This document shows positions 45,419-54,015 of a stretch of 64,000 nucleotides of DNA, in pieces (the stretch's first letter is position 1; every line of letters begins with the position of its first letter). This stretch comes from Opitutia bacterium ISCC 52 (GTDB lineage Bacteria; Verrucomicrobiota; Verrucomicrobiia; Opitutales; UBA2995). The stretch covers positions 620,001 to 684,000 of the forward strand of contig CP076040.1 in assembly GCA_014529675.2 (NCBI GenBank), given 5' to 3'. The notes under the pieces were generated by a model. The model worked only from the letters and a program-made list of their open reading frames with translations. It made no database searches and was not told the origin of the DNA. The translations under genes were made by a program, and so were the position numbers.

Positions 45419-46099
45419 TCAGGGTTGGGTCCAATCGAAGGCTTGCGTGTAAGTTCTTCGAGGTAATCTGGGGCCGGACAGAACTTCATTCTTAGGTAGG
45501 TGTGTTGCCAGGCGTTTCTTTACAGCTGCGTATTCCGGGTTTTCAGCGAGATTGGAGAATTCGTGTGGATCACTGCGATGATCATAGAGTTCTTCATCTC
45601 CGTTTACGTAGTGAATGTAACGCCAATGTTCTGTTCGGACGGAATGATTGCCTGGCATTTGTGTCGTGAGTGCAGGGTAAGGCCAGTTTCGTTTGGGATC
45701 TTTTAAAAGCGGAACGAGGCTCCTTCCTTCGAGCCCCAATTTTTCAGGCAGTTGGCACAGCTCAATCAGTGTCGGGAAAAGATCGATGAGCCCAACCGCT
45801 TTTGGGCTGCTGCTTGCCGGGGTGGTGATTCCTGGAGCACAAATGATGAGTGGTACCCGAGTCGACTCCTCCCAGAGCGAGCGTTTTTCCCAGTGCATTT
45901 TCTCACCAATGTGAAATCCGTGATCAGACCACAAGACTATGAGTGTGTTGTTGGCGTAGTCACTTTTATCGAATGCTTCCAGCAACTTGCCGACGCAATG
46001 GTCGGTAAAGGTCGCGGTTGCCAGGTAGGACGCGACGGCTTTGTGCCAAAGTCCGAGGAAGAGGCAAACAGTTAGGAGTAATAAGGGATGTCTTTTCAT
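45419..46099 (-). pseudogene. Sulfatase with internal deletion (signal peptide fused to C-terminal half)
   Basis: The 226-residue frame starts with a good Sec signal (MKRHPLLLLTVCLFLGL) and passes at once into WHKAVASYLATATFTDHCVGKLL, text that normally lies two thirds along an S1 sulfatase of the iduronate-2-sulfatase type. After this come WSDHGFHIGEK, EESTRVPLIICAPG, GLIDLFPTLIELCQLP and a C-terminal YDHRSDPHEFSNLA, as in the intact sulfatase at 33749. The CxPSR modification site and the first metal aspartates are missing, so it cannot be an active sulfatase. The join is in frame, so the product could still be exported, but loss of about half the enzyme argues for a remnant. Confidence 0.82.
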
Positions 46100-46168
46100 C
46101 TCGAATGTAAATTAACTGAGATTAACCTGTGTTTGCAAACGACTAACACAAGGTGGGATGAGAAGAGA

Positions 46169-47368
46169 TCATTCAAGTTCCAGTTCTGCGTAGCGGCGTT
46201 TGATGGCTTCTTTAATTTGTGGATCCACGGATGCTTGGAGCAGGTAATGGTCCCCAGGCGTCCATCCATCGAAACTTGAATAATAAGTTGAGGTTCTCCG
46301 CTTTAGTTCATCATCGGAAATGGGAGAAAGGTTCAGCTTCTCTTCTAAGGACCGGAGTAAGAAGGTAGCTGCCATTTGATTGGCGGCTTCATCCCAGTGA
46401 CCATCGTTTTCAAAATGCCAGTCTTGGTAATCGTACTGTTCGATATTGTCGTAGAATAGTTTAAACAAATCTACGGTATCGATTTCGGGCGGAATGAAAT
46501 GCCTGCTCTGGTATTCCTGAAGGCGGGGTAGGAGAACCACATGGAATTGAGCTCCTTGGTTTTCCGCTGTTTGTTTCCATTCGAAGAGTAAGGCTTTGAA
46601 GATCGCGACGACGCTTGCCAACTCCGCCGTCTGTTTTCCTTTAAAGGCTGCATTTTCAAGGAGCACCCCCGCCTCATCCTGAAACCGCGTTGCCTGGGCG
46701 CGTTTTTGGAAGGTGCCGATTATGAGATAGGTCAGGTGGAAGCGGCCCACGGTTTTTTTCCACAAGGACGTCGGCTGGGCCTGGGTTTGAATCAATTGCC
46801 CAGACTCATCTAACTCGAAGAGATCATTTTCATAAATGTTCCTGAGGTCGTTGACGCAAAATAAATAATAGATGTGATCCAGTTCATCCGAGAATTCAAA
46901 ATCTCGATAGCTTAGGAAAGATTGGCCGGTGCCATAGCCGTCGACTCCAAAGTTCAACACATTGAAAGGGGAACCACTTTCGTTCAGAAGATAGTCGAGG
47001 AATTCTACAAAGGTTTGTTGAGCTGGTAGTCTCAGGTTTTCCAGGAAGGAATCACCAAAGAATCCGATGTTGGTAGCCTCTTTGATTGCCTTGGGCTTGA
47101 CGTCCCTGTGCTGCCGCAAAGAAAGATTATTGTGGTAGACCGGATGCGACTTTCCGGTGTCGGGATGCTCACGTGTGTAATGGGTGTTTTTCGTCCTTAC
47201 CCAAATACGGCTCATGCTTCGCTCATACTTGGCATCGGCAGCGTATTCATATTTTGGATAGAAAACGCGAAGTCCCACTTCGAATGCTCCGAGTGGGAGG
47301 AGAAGAGAAACAATAACAAGGGCGCCTTTCGAGAGAAAGTGCCCGGTCCTCCCCTGTGATGTTCTCAC
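46169..47368 (-). CDS. SGNH/GDSL-like hydrolase, membrane-anchored
   Basis: A 399-residue protein with one N-terminal membrane anchor (GALVIVSLLLPLGAFEVGL, about 15-33). Block I of the SGNH fold is IGFFGDSFLE (about 101-110, nucleophile serine S107 in GDS), a glycine block is NFGVDGYGTGQS, block III is FCVNDLRN, and the late DGHWDEAANQMAA holds the Asp-x-x-His-like pair (DxHW type). SGNH enzymes of this shape act as carbohydrate esterases or O-acetyl transferases. The substrate is unknown, but deacetylation of glycans fits the region. It lies between the sulfatase remnant and the 2OG oxygenase on the same strand. Confidence 0.75.
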   Translation of the reverse strand: MRTSQGRTGHFLSKGALVIVSLLLPLGAFEVGLRVFYPKYEYAADAKYERSMSRIWVRTKNTHYTREHPDTGKSHPVYHNNLSLRQHRDVKPKAIKEATNIGFFGDSFLENLRLPAQQTFVEFLDYLLNESGSPFNVLNFGVDGYGTGQSFLSYRDFEFSDELDHIYYLFCVNDLRNIYENDLFELDESGQLIQTQAQPTSLWKKTVGRFHLTYLIIGTFQKRAQATRFQDEAGVLLENAAFKGKQTAELASVVAIFKALLFEWKQTAENQGAQFHVVLLPRLQEYQSRHFIPPEIDTVDLFKLFYDNIEQYDYQDWHFENDGHWDEAANQMAATFLLRSLEEKLNLSPISDDELKRRTSTYYSSFDGWTPGDHYLLQASVDPQIKEAIKRRYAELELE

Positions 47369-47390
47369 AATACCTGTTTATCCTCAGACT

Positions 47391-48305
47391 TTAACCGGCC
47401 TGAGAAGCAAGTATGCATTGCTGAATGTGTTCACCTGCGGTTATGGGTCCGTATTTGGCTGGTGACTCTGCGGTAATACAACTCGGAATAGTTTCAATCA
47501 GTACATCCGGATCCGGGTCGCTAAAGAATGCGATGGATTGTCTTCCATTCTTCATAGCTGCTGGACGTGGTACTACCCGGTGCGGGGTCGATTTGAAAAA
47601 ATCATTGCTCCAGCGAGAAATTAAATCGCCGGTATTGATGACGACGGTTCCGGGGATGGGGGGCGCGGGGATCCAGTCGCCTTCGAGGTTTTGAACTTCC
47701 AAGCCTCCTGCATCATCTTGGAAGAGCACCGTGAGTGTTCCGTAGTCAGTGTGTGCGCCGGCTCCGAGTTGTCCTTCTGCTGCTCCCTCTACAGGTGGGT
47801 AATGAAGTAAGCGGAGCGTTTGAGTAAGTCCGGTATGCCTTGCATCAAAGAAACCAGGCTCTAGATCGAGCGCGATTTCAAAGGCACCCATTACATTCGA
47901 AGCGATGTTGCAGACACGGTTATAAAAGACGCGCATGAACGCTTCGAACTGAGGATTCGGCCACAGTTCTGGGCCGCTTGGCAGGCGTTTCAAATTGCGA
48001 CTCGTGAAGGTTTCTTTCAAGTCAGCTGGTTTGCTTGGGTTGAGTGCTTCTCCCTGCATCTTTCCGTAGCCGTGATTGAACTCCACGTTGAAGGGCACCT
48101 TCAGCTTTTCATCACTGTGGAAAAGTGAGTAGGCGATATCGAAGGCTGCTTCCAAAAGGTCATCCGACATCCCAAAATTTTTAAGGTAAGTAAAACCAAC
48201 TTCGTGGGCAGCGGTATAGATTTCTTGGGCTACTTTTTCTCGGCCTGCTTGTGTGCCTTCGAGATAGGGACCCATATCAATGATCGGAATGTCTGAATCG
48301 CTCAT
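47391..48305 (-). CDS. Isopenicillin-N-synthase-like 2OG-Fe(II) oxygenase
   Basis: The start is ATG 48305 (MSDSDIPIIDMGPYLEG); an in-frame ATG at 48473 would overlap the divergent gene and add a basic tail that does not belong to the family. The 304-residue enzyme has the DIOX_N start (IPIIDMGP ... AAHEVGFTYLKNFG) and the iron triad H185-x-D187 (GAHTDYGTLTVLFQD) plus H242 (STPHRVV), with the 2OG pair R255-x-S257 (RQSIAF). Relatives hydroxylate, desaturate or cyclise small metabolites. No pathway partner is evident. It is divergent from the enolase-superfamily gene, with about 85 bases between. Confidence 0.9.
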   Translation of the reverse strand: MSDSDIPIIDMGPYLEGTQAGREKVAQEIYTAAHEVGFTYLKNFGMSDDLLEAAFDIAYSLFHSDEKLKVPFNVEFNHGYGKMQGEALNPSKPADLKETFTSRNLKRLPSGPELWPNPQFEAFMRVFYNRVCNIASNVMGAFEIALDLEPGFFDARHTGLTQTLRLLHYPPVEGAAEGQLGAGAHTDYGTLTVLFQDDAGGLEVQNLEGDWIPAPPIPGTVVINTGDLISRWSNDFFKSTPHRVVPRPAAMKNGRQSIAFFSDPDPDVLIETIPSCITAESPAKYGPITAGEHIQQCILASQAG

Positions 48306-48390
48306 ATCAGCTAGTTCTAGTAGTTTTGGAGGTAAAGAGAAGTAAAAGTTCACATTGCATTGAAGAAACTTCCTTAGCATGCTCCATGCC

Positions 48391-49623
48391 ATGAATCGAC
48401 GACGCTTTCTAGGAGGACTAGCCGCTGCAGGCTTGGCTGCCAGTACCAGATTTTCAAACGTGGCGTTAGCCAATCACCATGAGGATACTAAGCTGAAAAT
48501 CACCTCGGTGGATGCCTATCCTGTGAAACTGTGGGAGCGCTCTGACCAAGGAAAGTTACCAGAGTTTACCTCAGACTTCGATCCGAAGCGTTGGCGATAC
48601 AAAGGACCGTTTGCTCAGCTGGCTAGCGCCATCATTGTGGTGATCAAGACCAATCAAGGTATCACCGGATTTGGCATGGGTGCTGGCGGGGCAGTTGCCT
48701 GTAAGATTATTGAGGGGCATTTACGCCATCTGCTTATCGGTACGAATCCCCTCAATATCGAGCTGCTCTGGGATCAAATGTACACCGCCGGGGATTTTTA
48801 TGGTCGTCGTGGAGTATTTGTCATGGGCCTGAGTGGTGTGGACAATGCCCTTTGGGATATTCTCGGAAAACATGCCAATCAACCCGTTTACCGTTTACTG
48901 GGCGGCACGACGAAAGAACGAATTCCGGTTTACCACACAGGCACGCCCGATGTAGTGGAGAATGGATTGAAGCTAAATATCCAACACTTCAAAGTCGTTA
49001 CGTGGAATGGTCTCGCTGAAGGAGAGGAAGGGAAGCAACAAACCATCAAAGATCTGGATGCTGTTCGCAAAAAACTAGGTAATGACAAAACCATGATGAT
49101 CGAATGCGTGGCCGGTTGGGATGATACCGACTTCGTCATCGATATGGCACGTCGAATGGAGCACCTGAACCTTTACTGGATCGAAGAACCCTTATCGCCT
49201 GACAACATCCTGGGTTACGAACGACTCGTAAAAGAAATCTCCAGTACGCGTATCGCGAACGGCGAACACGAGTATACGCGTTTCGGATTCGCCGAATTGA
49301 TCCGTCACAAAGCGGCCGATGTGCTTCAGCCCGATGTGACTTGGTGTGGTGGTGTAACATCATTGAGACGAATCGCAGCTATGGCCGCAGCCAACGATCT
49401 TGAGTTTACACCTCACCGAGGGGGTTGTCTTTACGGTTTGCCCCTTTGTCTCTCATCTACCCAGTGCAATTGGGCCGAGAGTTTTGGCACTACGGACGAT
49501 GGGACTGACCTGATGAATGCGATGAGTGCTCCGTTTGAGGATGGACATTATTTACCATCCGACGAACCTGGGTTCGGTACTGCTCTTACAGAAAAGATGG
49601 TTTTAGAGCATGTATTGGCCTAG
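48391..49623 (+). CDS. Tat-exported enolase-superfamily dehydratase (L-rhamnonate dehydratase-like)
   Basis: The ATG at 48391 begins a twin-arginine signal (MNRRRFLGGLAAAGLAAS). The 410-residue protein has the mandelate-racemase/enolase N-terminal cap and barrel. Metal and catalytic residues are seen in MMIECVAGW, WIEEPLSPD and ANGEHEYTRFGFAEL, with the late QPDVTWCGGVTSLRRI and TPHRGG (catalytic histidine), a set closest to L-rhamnonate dehydratase. Such enzymes remove water from an aldonic acid to give a 2-keto-3-deoxy acid. They are normally cytoplasmic; the Tat signal implies periplasmic action. The secreted DUF1080-like gene follows after 24 bases. Confidence 0.85.
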   Translation: MNRRRFLGGLAAAGLAASTRFSNVALANHHEDTKLKITSVDAYPVKLWERSDQGKLPEFTSDFDPKRWRYKGPFAQLASAIIVVIKTNQGITGFGMGAGGAVACKIIEGHLRHLLIGTNPLNIELLWDQMYTAGDFYGRRGVFVMGLSGVDNALWDILGKHANQPVYRLLGGTTKERIPVYHTGTPDVVENGLKLNIQHFKVVTWNGLAEGEEGKQQTIKDLDAVRKKLGNDKTMMIECVAGWDDTDFVIDMARRMEHLNLYWIEEPLSPDNILGYERLVKEISSTRIANGEHEYTRFGFAELIRHKAADVLQPDVTWCGGVTSLRRIAAMAAANDLEFTPHRGGCLYGLPLCLSSTQCNWAESFGTTDDGTDLMNAMSAPFEDGHYLPSDEPGFGTALTEKMVLEHVLA

Positions 49624-49647
49624 CCGTCATTTCCCCAAATACACCCT

Positions 49648-50331
49648 ATGCAAAAAATAGCCCTACTCATTTCTTTTGTGCTGTTGGTGAATTTCGCATC
49701 AGCGAAATCTACCTATCAGCTTTCCACTCCAGGAAAACTGCTGCTCAGTGAGGACTTCGGTTCGGCTGAGCTACCCGAACTCTTTACAGTGGGTGTAGGA
49801 GATTGGGCGATCATTGAGGGTACGCTTCGAGGCAGGCAGCAACCTGAAGATAAGCATACAGCTTTTCGGAAGATCTACCTCGACCACTACCATGTCATTT
49901 ACGAATACGATATGAAGCTGGAAGGTGCAGGCTTTACCCGCCTGATGATCAACTGGGATCTGGTGCACGTTTCCAAAGGAGAGATCCACCTCGACAAGGC
50001 TCAGGTGTATAAAATCAAAGAAAAAGGAAAGCGGGACCAAATGGCTGCACAGAACCGCGATCAGGGACTTGATCCATTACAAGGTAACTACGAGGAAAAA
50101 ACACACCCTGTGAACGAGGTGCCATTGAACCTGAAAGCAGGGCAATGGTACCACGTCATTCTCGAATCGGTAGGCGACAAGATGTGTTTACAGATCGATG
50201 GTCAAACTGTGATGGCAGAGCACGTGGGTTTTACAGAGAAGAAAGACAACTTTGGTTTTCAAGCTGGTGGCTATAATACTCACCTCTACATCGACAACGT
50301 TCGAGTCAGAGAGGCGATTCCCAAAAGGTAG
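49648..50331 (+). CDS. Secreted DUF1080-like (concanavalin-fold) protein
   Basis: A 227-residue exported protein (signal MQKIALLISFVLLVNFASA). Text such as LLSEDFGSAELPELFTVGVGDWAIIEGTLRG, LDHYHVIYEYDMKLEG, LKAGQWYHVILESVGDKMCLQIDGQTV and FGFQAGGYNTHLYIDNVRV fits the beta-sandwich of 3-keto-disaccharide hydrolase / DUF1080 proteins. These are abundant next to Tat-exported Gfo/Idh/MocA oxidoreductases and may act on or bind keto-glycosides. The precise activity cannot be given. It lies 24 bases after the enolase-superfamily gene, probably in one transcript. Confidence 0.78.
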   Translation: MQKIALLISFVLLVNFASAKSTYQLSTPGKLLLSEDFGSAELPELFTVGVGDWAIIEGTLRGRQQPEDKHTAFRKIYLDHYHVIYEYDMKLEGAGFTRLMINWDLVHVSKGEIHLDKAQVYKIKEKGKRDQMAAQNRDQGLDPLQGNYEEKTHPVNEVPLNLKAGQWYHVILESVGDKMCLQIDGQTVMAEHVGFTEKKDNFGFQAGGYNTHLYIDNVRVREAIPKR

Positions 50332-50537
50332 TTGGAGTACGGATAAACGATTCTATATTGTGATGCAGGTCATTCATAGTTGATTTCTTTTCTTGGTATG
50401 AAATCAATTCGTTAGAAATTAAGACCAAGTATTGGAAGCATTGCTGTCTCTCGAAGTCGCTGCCGTTTCGAAGAATTAAAAAAATTGTTAATACATTTCA
50501 GCAGCCGCATTGAAGTTAGCTCCAGCAACTGGTTTTC

Positions 50538-50759
50538 ATGTGCACTGATGGAGTTATGATTACAGAATATTATTCAACTCTTCCACCTCAGCAGGAATCG
50601 AAATTTCAAGTTGGGTCAGTTCATGTGAACAGGAAAGGGTCTTACGAGATCTTGGCCATTAATAATCCTCAAGCTAAGATACGTTATCAGGATGGTACCG
50701 AAACCGTGTGTAACTTGTCTGCTTTGCGCAGAATCGAGGCCAATCTTTTAAGCAACTAA
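50538..50759 (+). CDS. Small hypothetical protein
   Basis: A 73-residue soluble protein (MCTDGVMITEYYST; an alternative start is ATG 50556). The stretch VGSVHVNRKGSYEILAINNPQAKIRYQDGTETVCNLSALRRI has the alternating strand pattern of a small beta-barrel of the kind that ends many DNA- or RNA-associated proteins (G-x-Y-E-V-L ... I-R-Y-x-D-G). It is not assigned to a family. It has no operon partner; the 206 bases before it look non-coding. Confidence 0.55.
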   Translation: MCTDGVMITEYYSTLPPQQESKFQVGSVHVNRKGSYEILAINNPQAKIRYQDGTETVCNLSALRRIEANLLSN

Positions 50760-50966
50760 GTCCGCTTAGAAGTTGATCATTCCCTGTTGCTTGCGACGGG
50801 GTTTCTCATCAGGCATATCGCCGACGGCGAGTCCCTGCTTTGTGGTTCAATAGGCATTTACCCTGTAGCATTCTGCGGGAGTAGCTTATTAAAGAAATCG
50901 GGGTCTTTTGAATCGAGTTTTTAAGCTAGAGATCGTCCACGTTGCTCATCAGGTAGAACGAGTTTC

Positions 50967-51263
50967 TCAGATAGTTCCGACTGGATCTCCTTTACGAGGC
51001 ATGAGGATTGCAATTCCGAATATGATGCCTGCCCCAATGATTGCTCCTAGTATGGCGCATAGATAAGTGAGCGCATCAAAGCTTCCAGCCTCGGCTCCAT
51101 TCATAATCTGAATGATCCCATAGATCACGACCCCAGAAAATTCGCCAATGAGCCAAGCGATTACCAGTAGTAATTGCATCCAAATGGTGGACTCATAGCC
51201 CTTGTTGTTTAGGAGTTTTCCCAGTTGTGTCCAAAGGAACCAGATGGCGATTATTTCTAACAT
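50967..51263 (-). CDS. Small membrane protein
   Basis: A 98-residue protein with three hydrophobic helices (about 1-14, 28-52 and 68-88) and a short basic tail (MPRKGDPVGTI). There is no signal cleavage site. The family is not recognised. It is flanked on both sides by about 200 bases without genes. The downstream gap, 50760-50966, contains the short palindrome TCGCCGACGGCGA. Confidence 0.65.
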   Translation of the reverse strand: MLEIIAIWFLWTQLGKLLNNKGYESTIWMQLLLVIAWLIGEFSGVVIYGIIQIMNGAEAGSFDALTYLCAILGAIIGAGIIFGIAILMPRKGDPVGTI

Positions 51264-51483
51264 GTGAGTGGCTTAAGTGATGTTATAACATTTTTCCAAA
51301 TAACTCTCCGACGACGATTCTGGAGATAGGTTTCGATCTTACTAAGAAATCCACTGACTTAGGCGGGGAAAATATAGCGAATCGAGGATCGATACTGGAA
51401 GAATGAGAAGAGCACTAAGGAGGGGTGTCTTTTTCATCCCTTGAATGTAAGAATGCCAAGTAAGTGGTCAACGCATCATTGAA

Positions 51484-53241
51484 TCAAGGGATCTCTCCTC
51501 TAAGTCTGTAAAAGGTCCCCACTTCGATCTCTAACGCTTCAGCTTGAAGCCACATGTCTGACTCCGTTCCGGTAAACGCCAGGTTGGTCGCAAGCTCCGA
51601 AGAGAAATCGTAGGAACCCAAAACGACCCAAGAATCCTTCAGCGTGGTGGATTTTTCCAAATAGAATATACCGCTCGCAGTTTCCTCTGTTCGAATCGGG
51701 AAGCTTACCAAGAGACTATTTCCATCGATTACAAACGAGGCAGTCCGTTGTGCCCCTTCGGCTTCATTGCCATACAAAAAGTCCATGAGCTCTGGAATGC
51801 CATTGGCGTTTTGATCTTTATTGGGCTGGTCCGGATCAATGCCTTTCAGCTCTCCGCAATAAGCAAAGTTGAGTGGCCAGGGTTCGACCATCAGTTCCAT
51901 GGCATTGAGATAAGCATATCGACCAGCCCCGTTCGGACTCGGTGCCACGATAATTTCGAGATTGCCCTCATTGTCTGCAACCATTCTGGGAAGGGTCGCA
52001 ATATCGCCCCCATTATCAGTGGCGTCCAAATCGACCGACCGTCCATTGACGGTAAACTGGGTCATCCTATCAATCGATCCGTCGGTACCACTTTTAGCGG
52101 CAAAGAAACTGAGCCGGAAGGATTGGTCTGTGGGTAATTGGCTGAGTACGATACTGGCTGGGTGTGTGAGAGCCGCCTCGTGTCCTTCTTCACTACCGGT
52201 CCACCAGTAGTCCGCCGTAACCTGTGACGGATACAATTCCCCGGTGGAAGTTCCTTCGTCGTCCATGCCTTCAAATCCATCATTGATAGCCAGGCCGACT
52301 TGCCTGGGAGCACCATCCGAGTTGAGCAAGCCAGTGAGCACTTGGATGGGATCGCTTGGATCTACGGAAATATTATTCCATGTTGTTCCATTGGGTTGTC
52401 TGTGATTCCAGCCGAAATCGAAAAGGAGGGTCTCTTCGTCCTGGAGGGGTGAATAAGCGTAGGGCGTCTCTGGTAATGTTTTTGAAAACATCCAGGCATA
52501 GAGTGAATCATTTAAATCTTCTTCTGGTCCGCCTTCCCAAATATCGGTAAATCCAGTTTCATCTGCGTAAATGGGGGACCAATCATTGTGAGCAAAGCCG
52601 GGCAGTTTTGTGAATCGAGGCTGTCCACCGGCATCCTTGATATCCTTGATCATGTTGGTGGTCTCCGCGAGATCGACGATTGGGTCGTTGTCACCGTGGA
52701 ATGCCCAAAGGGGAATCCCCGATGAACCTAATAGCGTTGTGGCCTCATATTTCGCACGCGCAGAGAACGGAACCCCTGCAGCAAATATATCTAAGCCTTT
52801 GGAAGCGGCATCCCAGGTTCCTCGACCACCCACGGATATTCCGGTTATATATATTCGGTTTGGATCCACTGGCAGGCTCGCTGCCAAGGTCTCAACGAGT
52901 TGCCGGAGAACTATGGGATCCCAGTATTGGTAGGGAGGAGGGGGCTCAGGGGCTTGAGGGGCCAACAGGAATGCCGGATACTCGTTGCCCATACATGAAT
53001 CGATCAGTGGCTGGATGTGGGAGATAACGTGTTTCTCATTATCATCTCCGCTTTCAAAGGATCCATGCAGAAATAGTATGAGGGGGAGGCGATTTTCAGG
53101 ACTGGCACTCTCTGGGGAGTAAAGCCGGTAAATATATCCTGCAAATCCCGTCGTACTCCCTTCGATAGGGTCAACCTGAGCCTTTAGACTAGTTGCTAAG
53201 AGCAGCGTGATGACAGCGATAGAGCTCGAAATGCGATTCAT
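51484..53241 (-). CDS. Secreted multidomain alpha/beta hydrolase (depolymerase/esterase-like)
   Basis: A 585-residue exported protein (signal MNRISSSIAVITLLLATSLKA). The first about 250 residues are an esterase/PHB-depolymerase-like hydrolase: LPLILFLHGSFESGDDNEKHV (oxyanion region), ITGISVGGRGTWDAA (GxSxG nucleophile), PLWAFHGDNDPIVDL (acid region) and FAHNDW (probable catalytic histidine). The middle part (LLFDFGWNHRQPNGTTWNNIS and later) resembles the LamG/autotransporter-like module of Verrucomicrobia secreted proteins. A dockerin-like phrase ADQNANGIPELMDFLYG-type repeat and a C-terminal LEKSTTLKDSWV module end the protein. Polysaccharide or polyester deacylation is likely; substrate unknown. 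Confidence 0.83.
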   Translation of the reverse strand: MNRISSSIAVITLLLATSLKAQVDPIEGSTTGFAGYIYRLYSPESASPENRLPLILFLHGSFESGDDNEKHVISHIQPLIDSCMGNEYPAFLLAPQAPEPPPPYQYWDPIVLRQLVETLAASLPVDPNRIYITGISVGGRGTWDAASKGLDIFAAGVPFSARAKYEATTLLGSSGIPLWAFHGDNDPIVDLAETTNMIKDIKDAGGQPRFTKLPGFAHNDWSPIYADETGFTDIWEGGPEEDLNDSLYAWMFSKTLPETPYAYSPLQDEETLLFDFGWNHRQPNGTTWNNISVDPSDPIQVLTGLLNSDGAPRQVGLAINDGFEGMDDEGTSTGELYPSQVTADYWWTGSEEGHEAALTHPASIVLSQLPTDQSFRLSFFAAKSGTDGSIDRMTQFTVNGRSVDLDATDNGGDIATLPRMVADNEGNLEIIVAPSPNGAGRYAYLNAMELMVEPWPLNFAYCGELKGIDPDQPNKDQNANGIPELMDFLYGNEAEGAQRTASFVIDGNSLLVSFPIRTEETASGIFYLEKSTTLKDSWVVLGSYDFSSELATNLAFTGTESDMWLQAEALEIEVGTFYRLRGEIP

Positions 53242-53371
53242 TTAAGTAGTGGAGTTGTCCATGAGATTTGGATCACCGAAAATATTGAATCCAATGTTGA
53301 TCGAATGAAGGGGACGAACCGAAGTCGCGGGATGCATAAACAGGCTTTCTGACAGCTTTTTAACGGAGCAT

Positions 53372-53968
53372 CTAATACTCCTCCTGCTTACGCCTGTTTT
53401 GCCGAACCACTTCGTAGAGGCATACTCCGGTTGCCACAGATATATTCAGGCACGGGACCTCTCCCACCATCGGAATGGAGATCAAGTCATCGCAGGTGTC
53501 CATAGTCAGCCTGCGAAGTCCGCTTCCCTCTGATCCCATGACGATACCAATAGGGCCGGTCAGATTCTTGTCGTATAGATCATGAGTCGCTTGATCCGAT
53601 GTTCCGATGAGAAACAAACCAGCTTCCTTCATCTTGTTCATCGATTGTGCTAGATTGGTCACTTGGACTAAAGGCACCGATTCTGCGCCCCCTGAAGCAA
53701 CTTGGCGAACCGTTTCGGTGATAGAAGCAGCTTTATTCTTCGGAGTCACAACAGCTAGAACACCTGCGGCATCCGCTGTGCGTAGACAAGCTCCCAAATT
53801 GTGGGGATCTTCGATGCAGTCGAGGATGAGCACGGTTGGACTTTTGAGCTCGAAGATTTTGTCATACAACTCTTCTTCCGACATGCGGGGTAGGGGTGCG
53901 TTCAGGTCAGCGTGCTGGCTGCCCCGGTCCCGGTTGAATGCTCTGGATTTCTGATTTCGTCTAGCCAT
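53372..53968 (-). CDS. rlmB: TrmH-family 2'-O-ribose RNA methyltransferase (RlmB-like)
   Basis: A 198-residue SPOUT methyltransferase. Motif 1 is LILDCIEDPHNLGACLRTADAAGV (catalytic Asn and Arg), motif 2 is IGIVMGSEGSGLRRL and motif 3 is ISIPMVGEVPCLNISVATGVCLYEV, the classic SpoU set with the trefoil knot. The family methylates ribose 2'-OH, for RlmB at G2251 of 23S rRNA. The roughly 80-residue N-terminal L30e-like RNA-binding domain of RlmB is missing, replaced by a short basic stretch, so the target may be a different RNA position. The length still falls within the short TrmH-like group. Confidence 0.84.
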   Translation of the reverse strand: MARRNQKSRAFNRDRGSQHADLNAPLPRMSEEELYDKIFELKSPTVLILDCIEDPHNLGACLRTADAAGVLAVVTPKNKAASITETVRQVASGGAESVPLVQVTNLAQSMNKMKEAGLFLIGTSDQATHDLYDKNLTGPIGIVMGSEGSGLRRLTMDTCDDLISIPMVGEVPCLNISVATGVCLYEVVRQNRRKQEEY

Positions 53969-54015
53969 GGTGTGGGTCAGATGAAACCATCTTCGTCCTT
54001 GGGATCAACTCTCGA

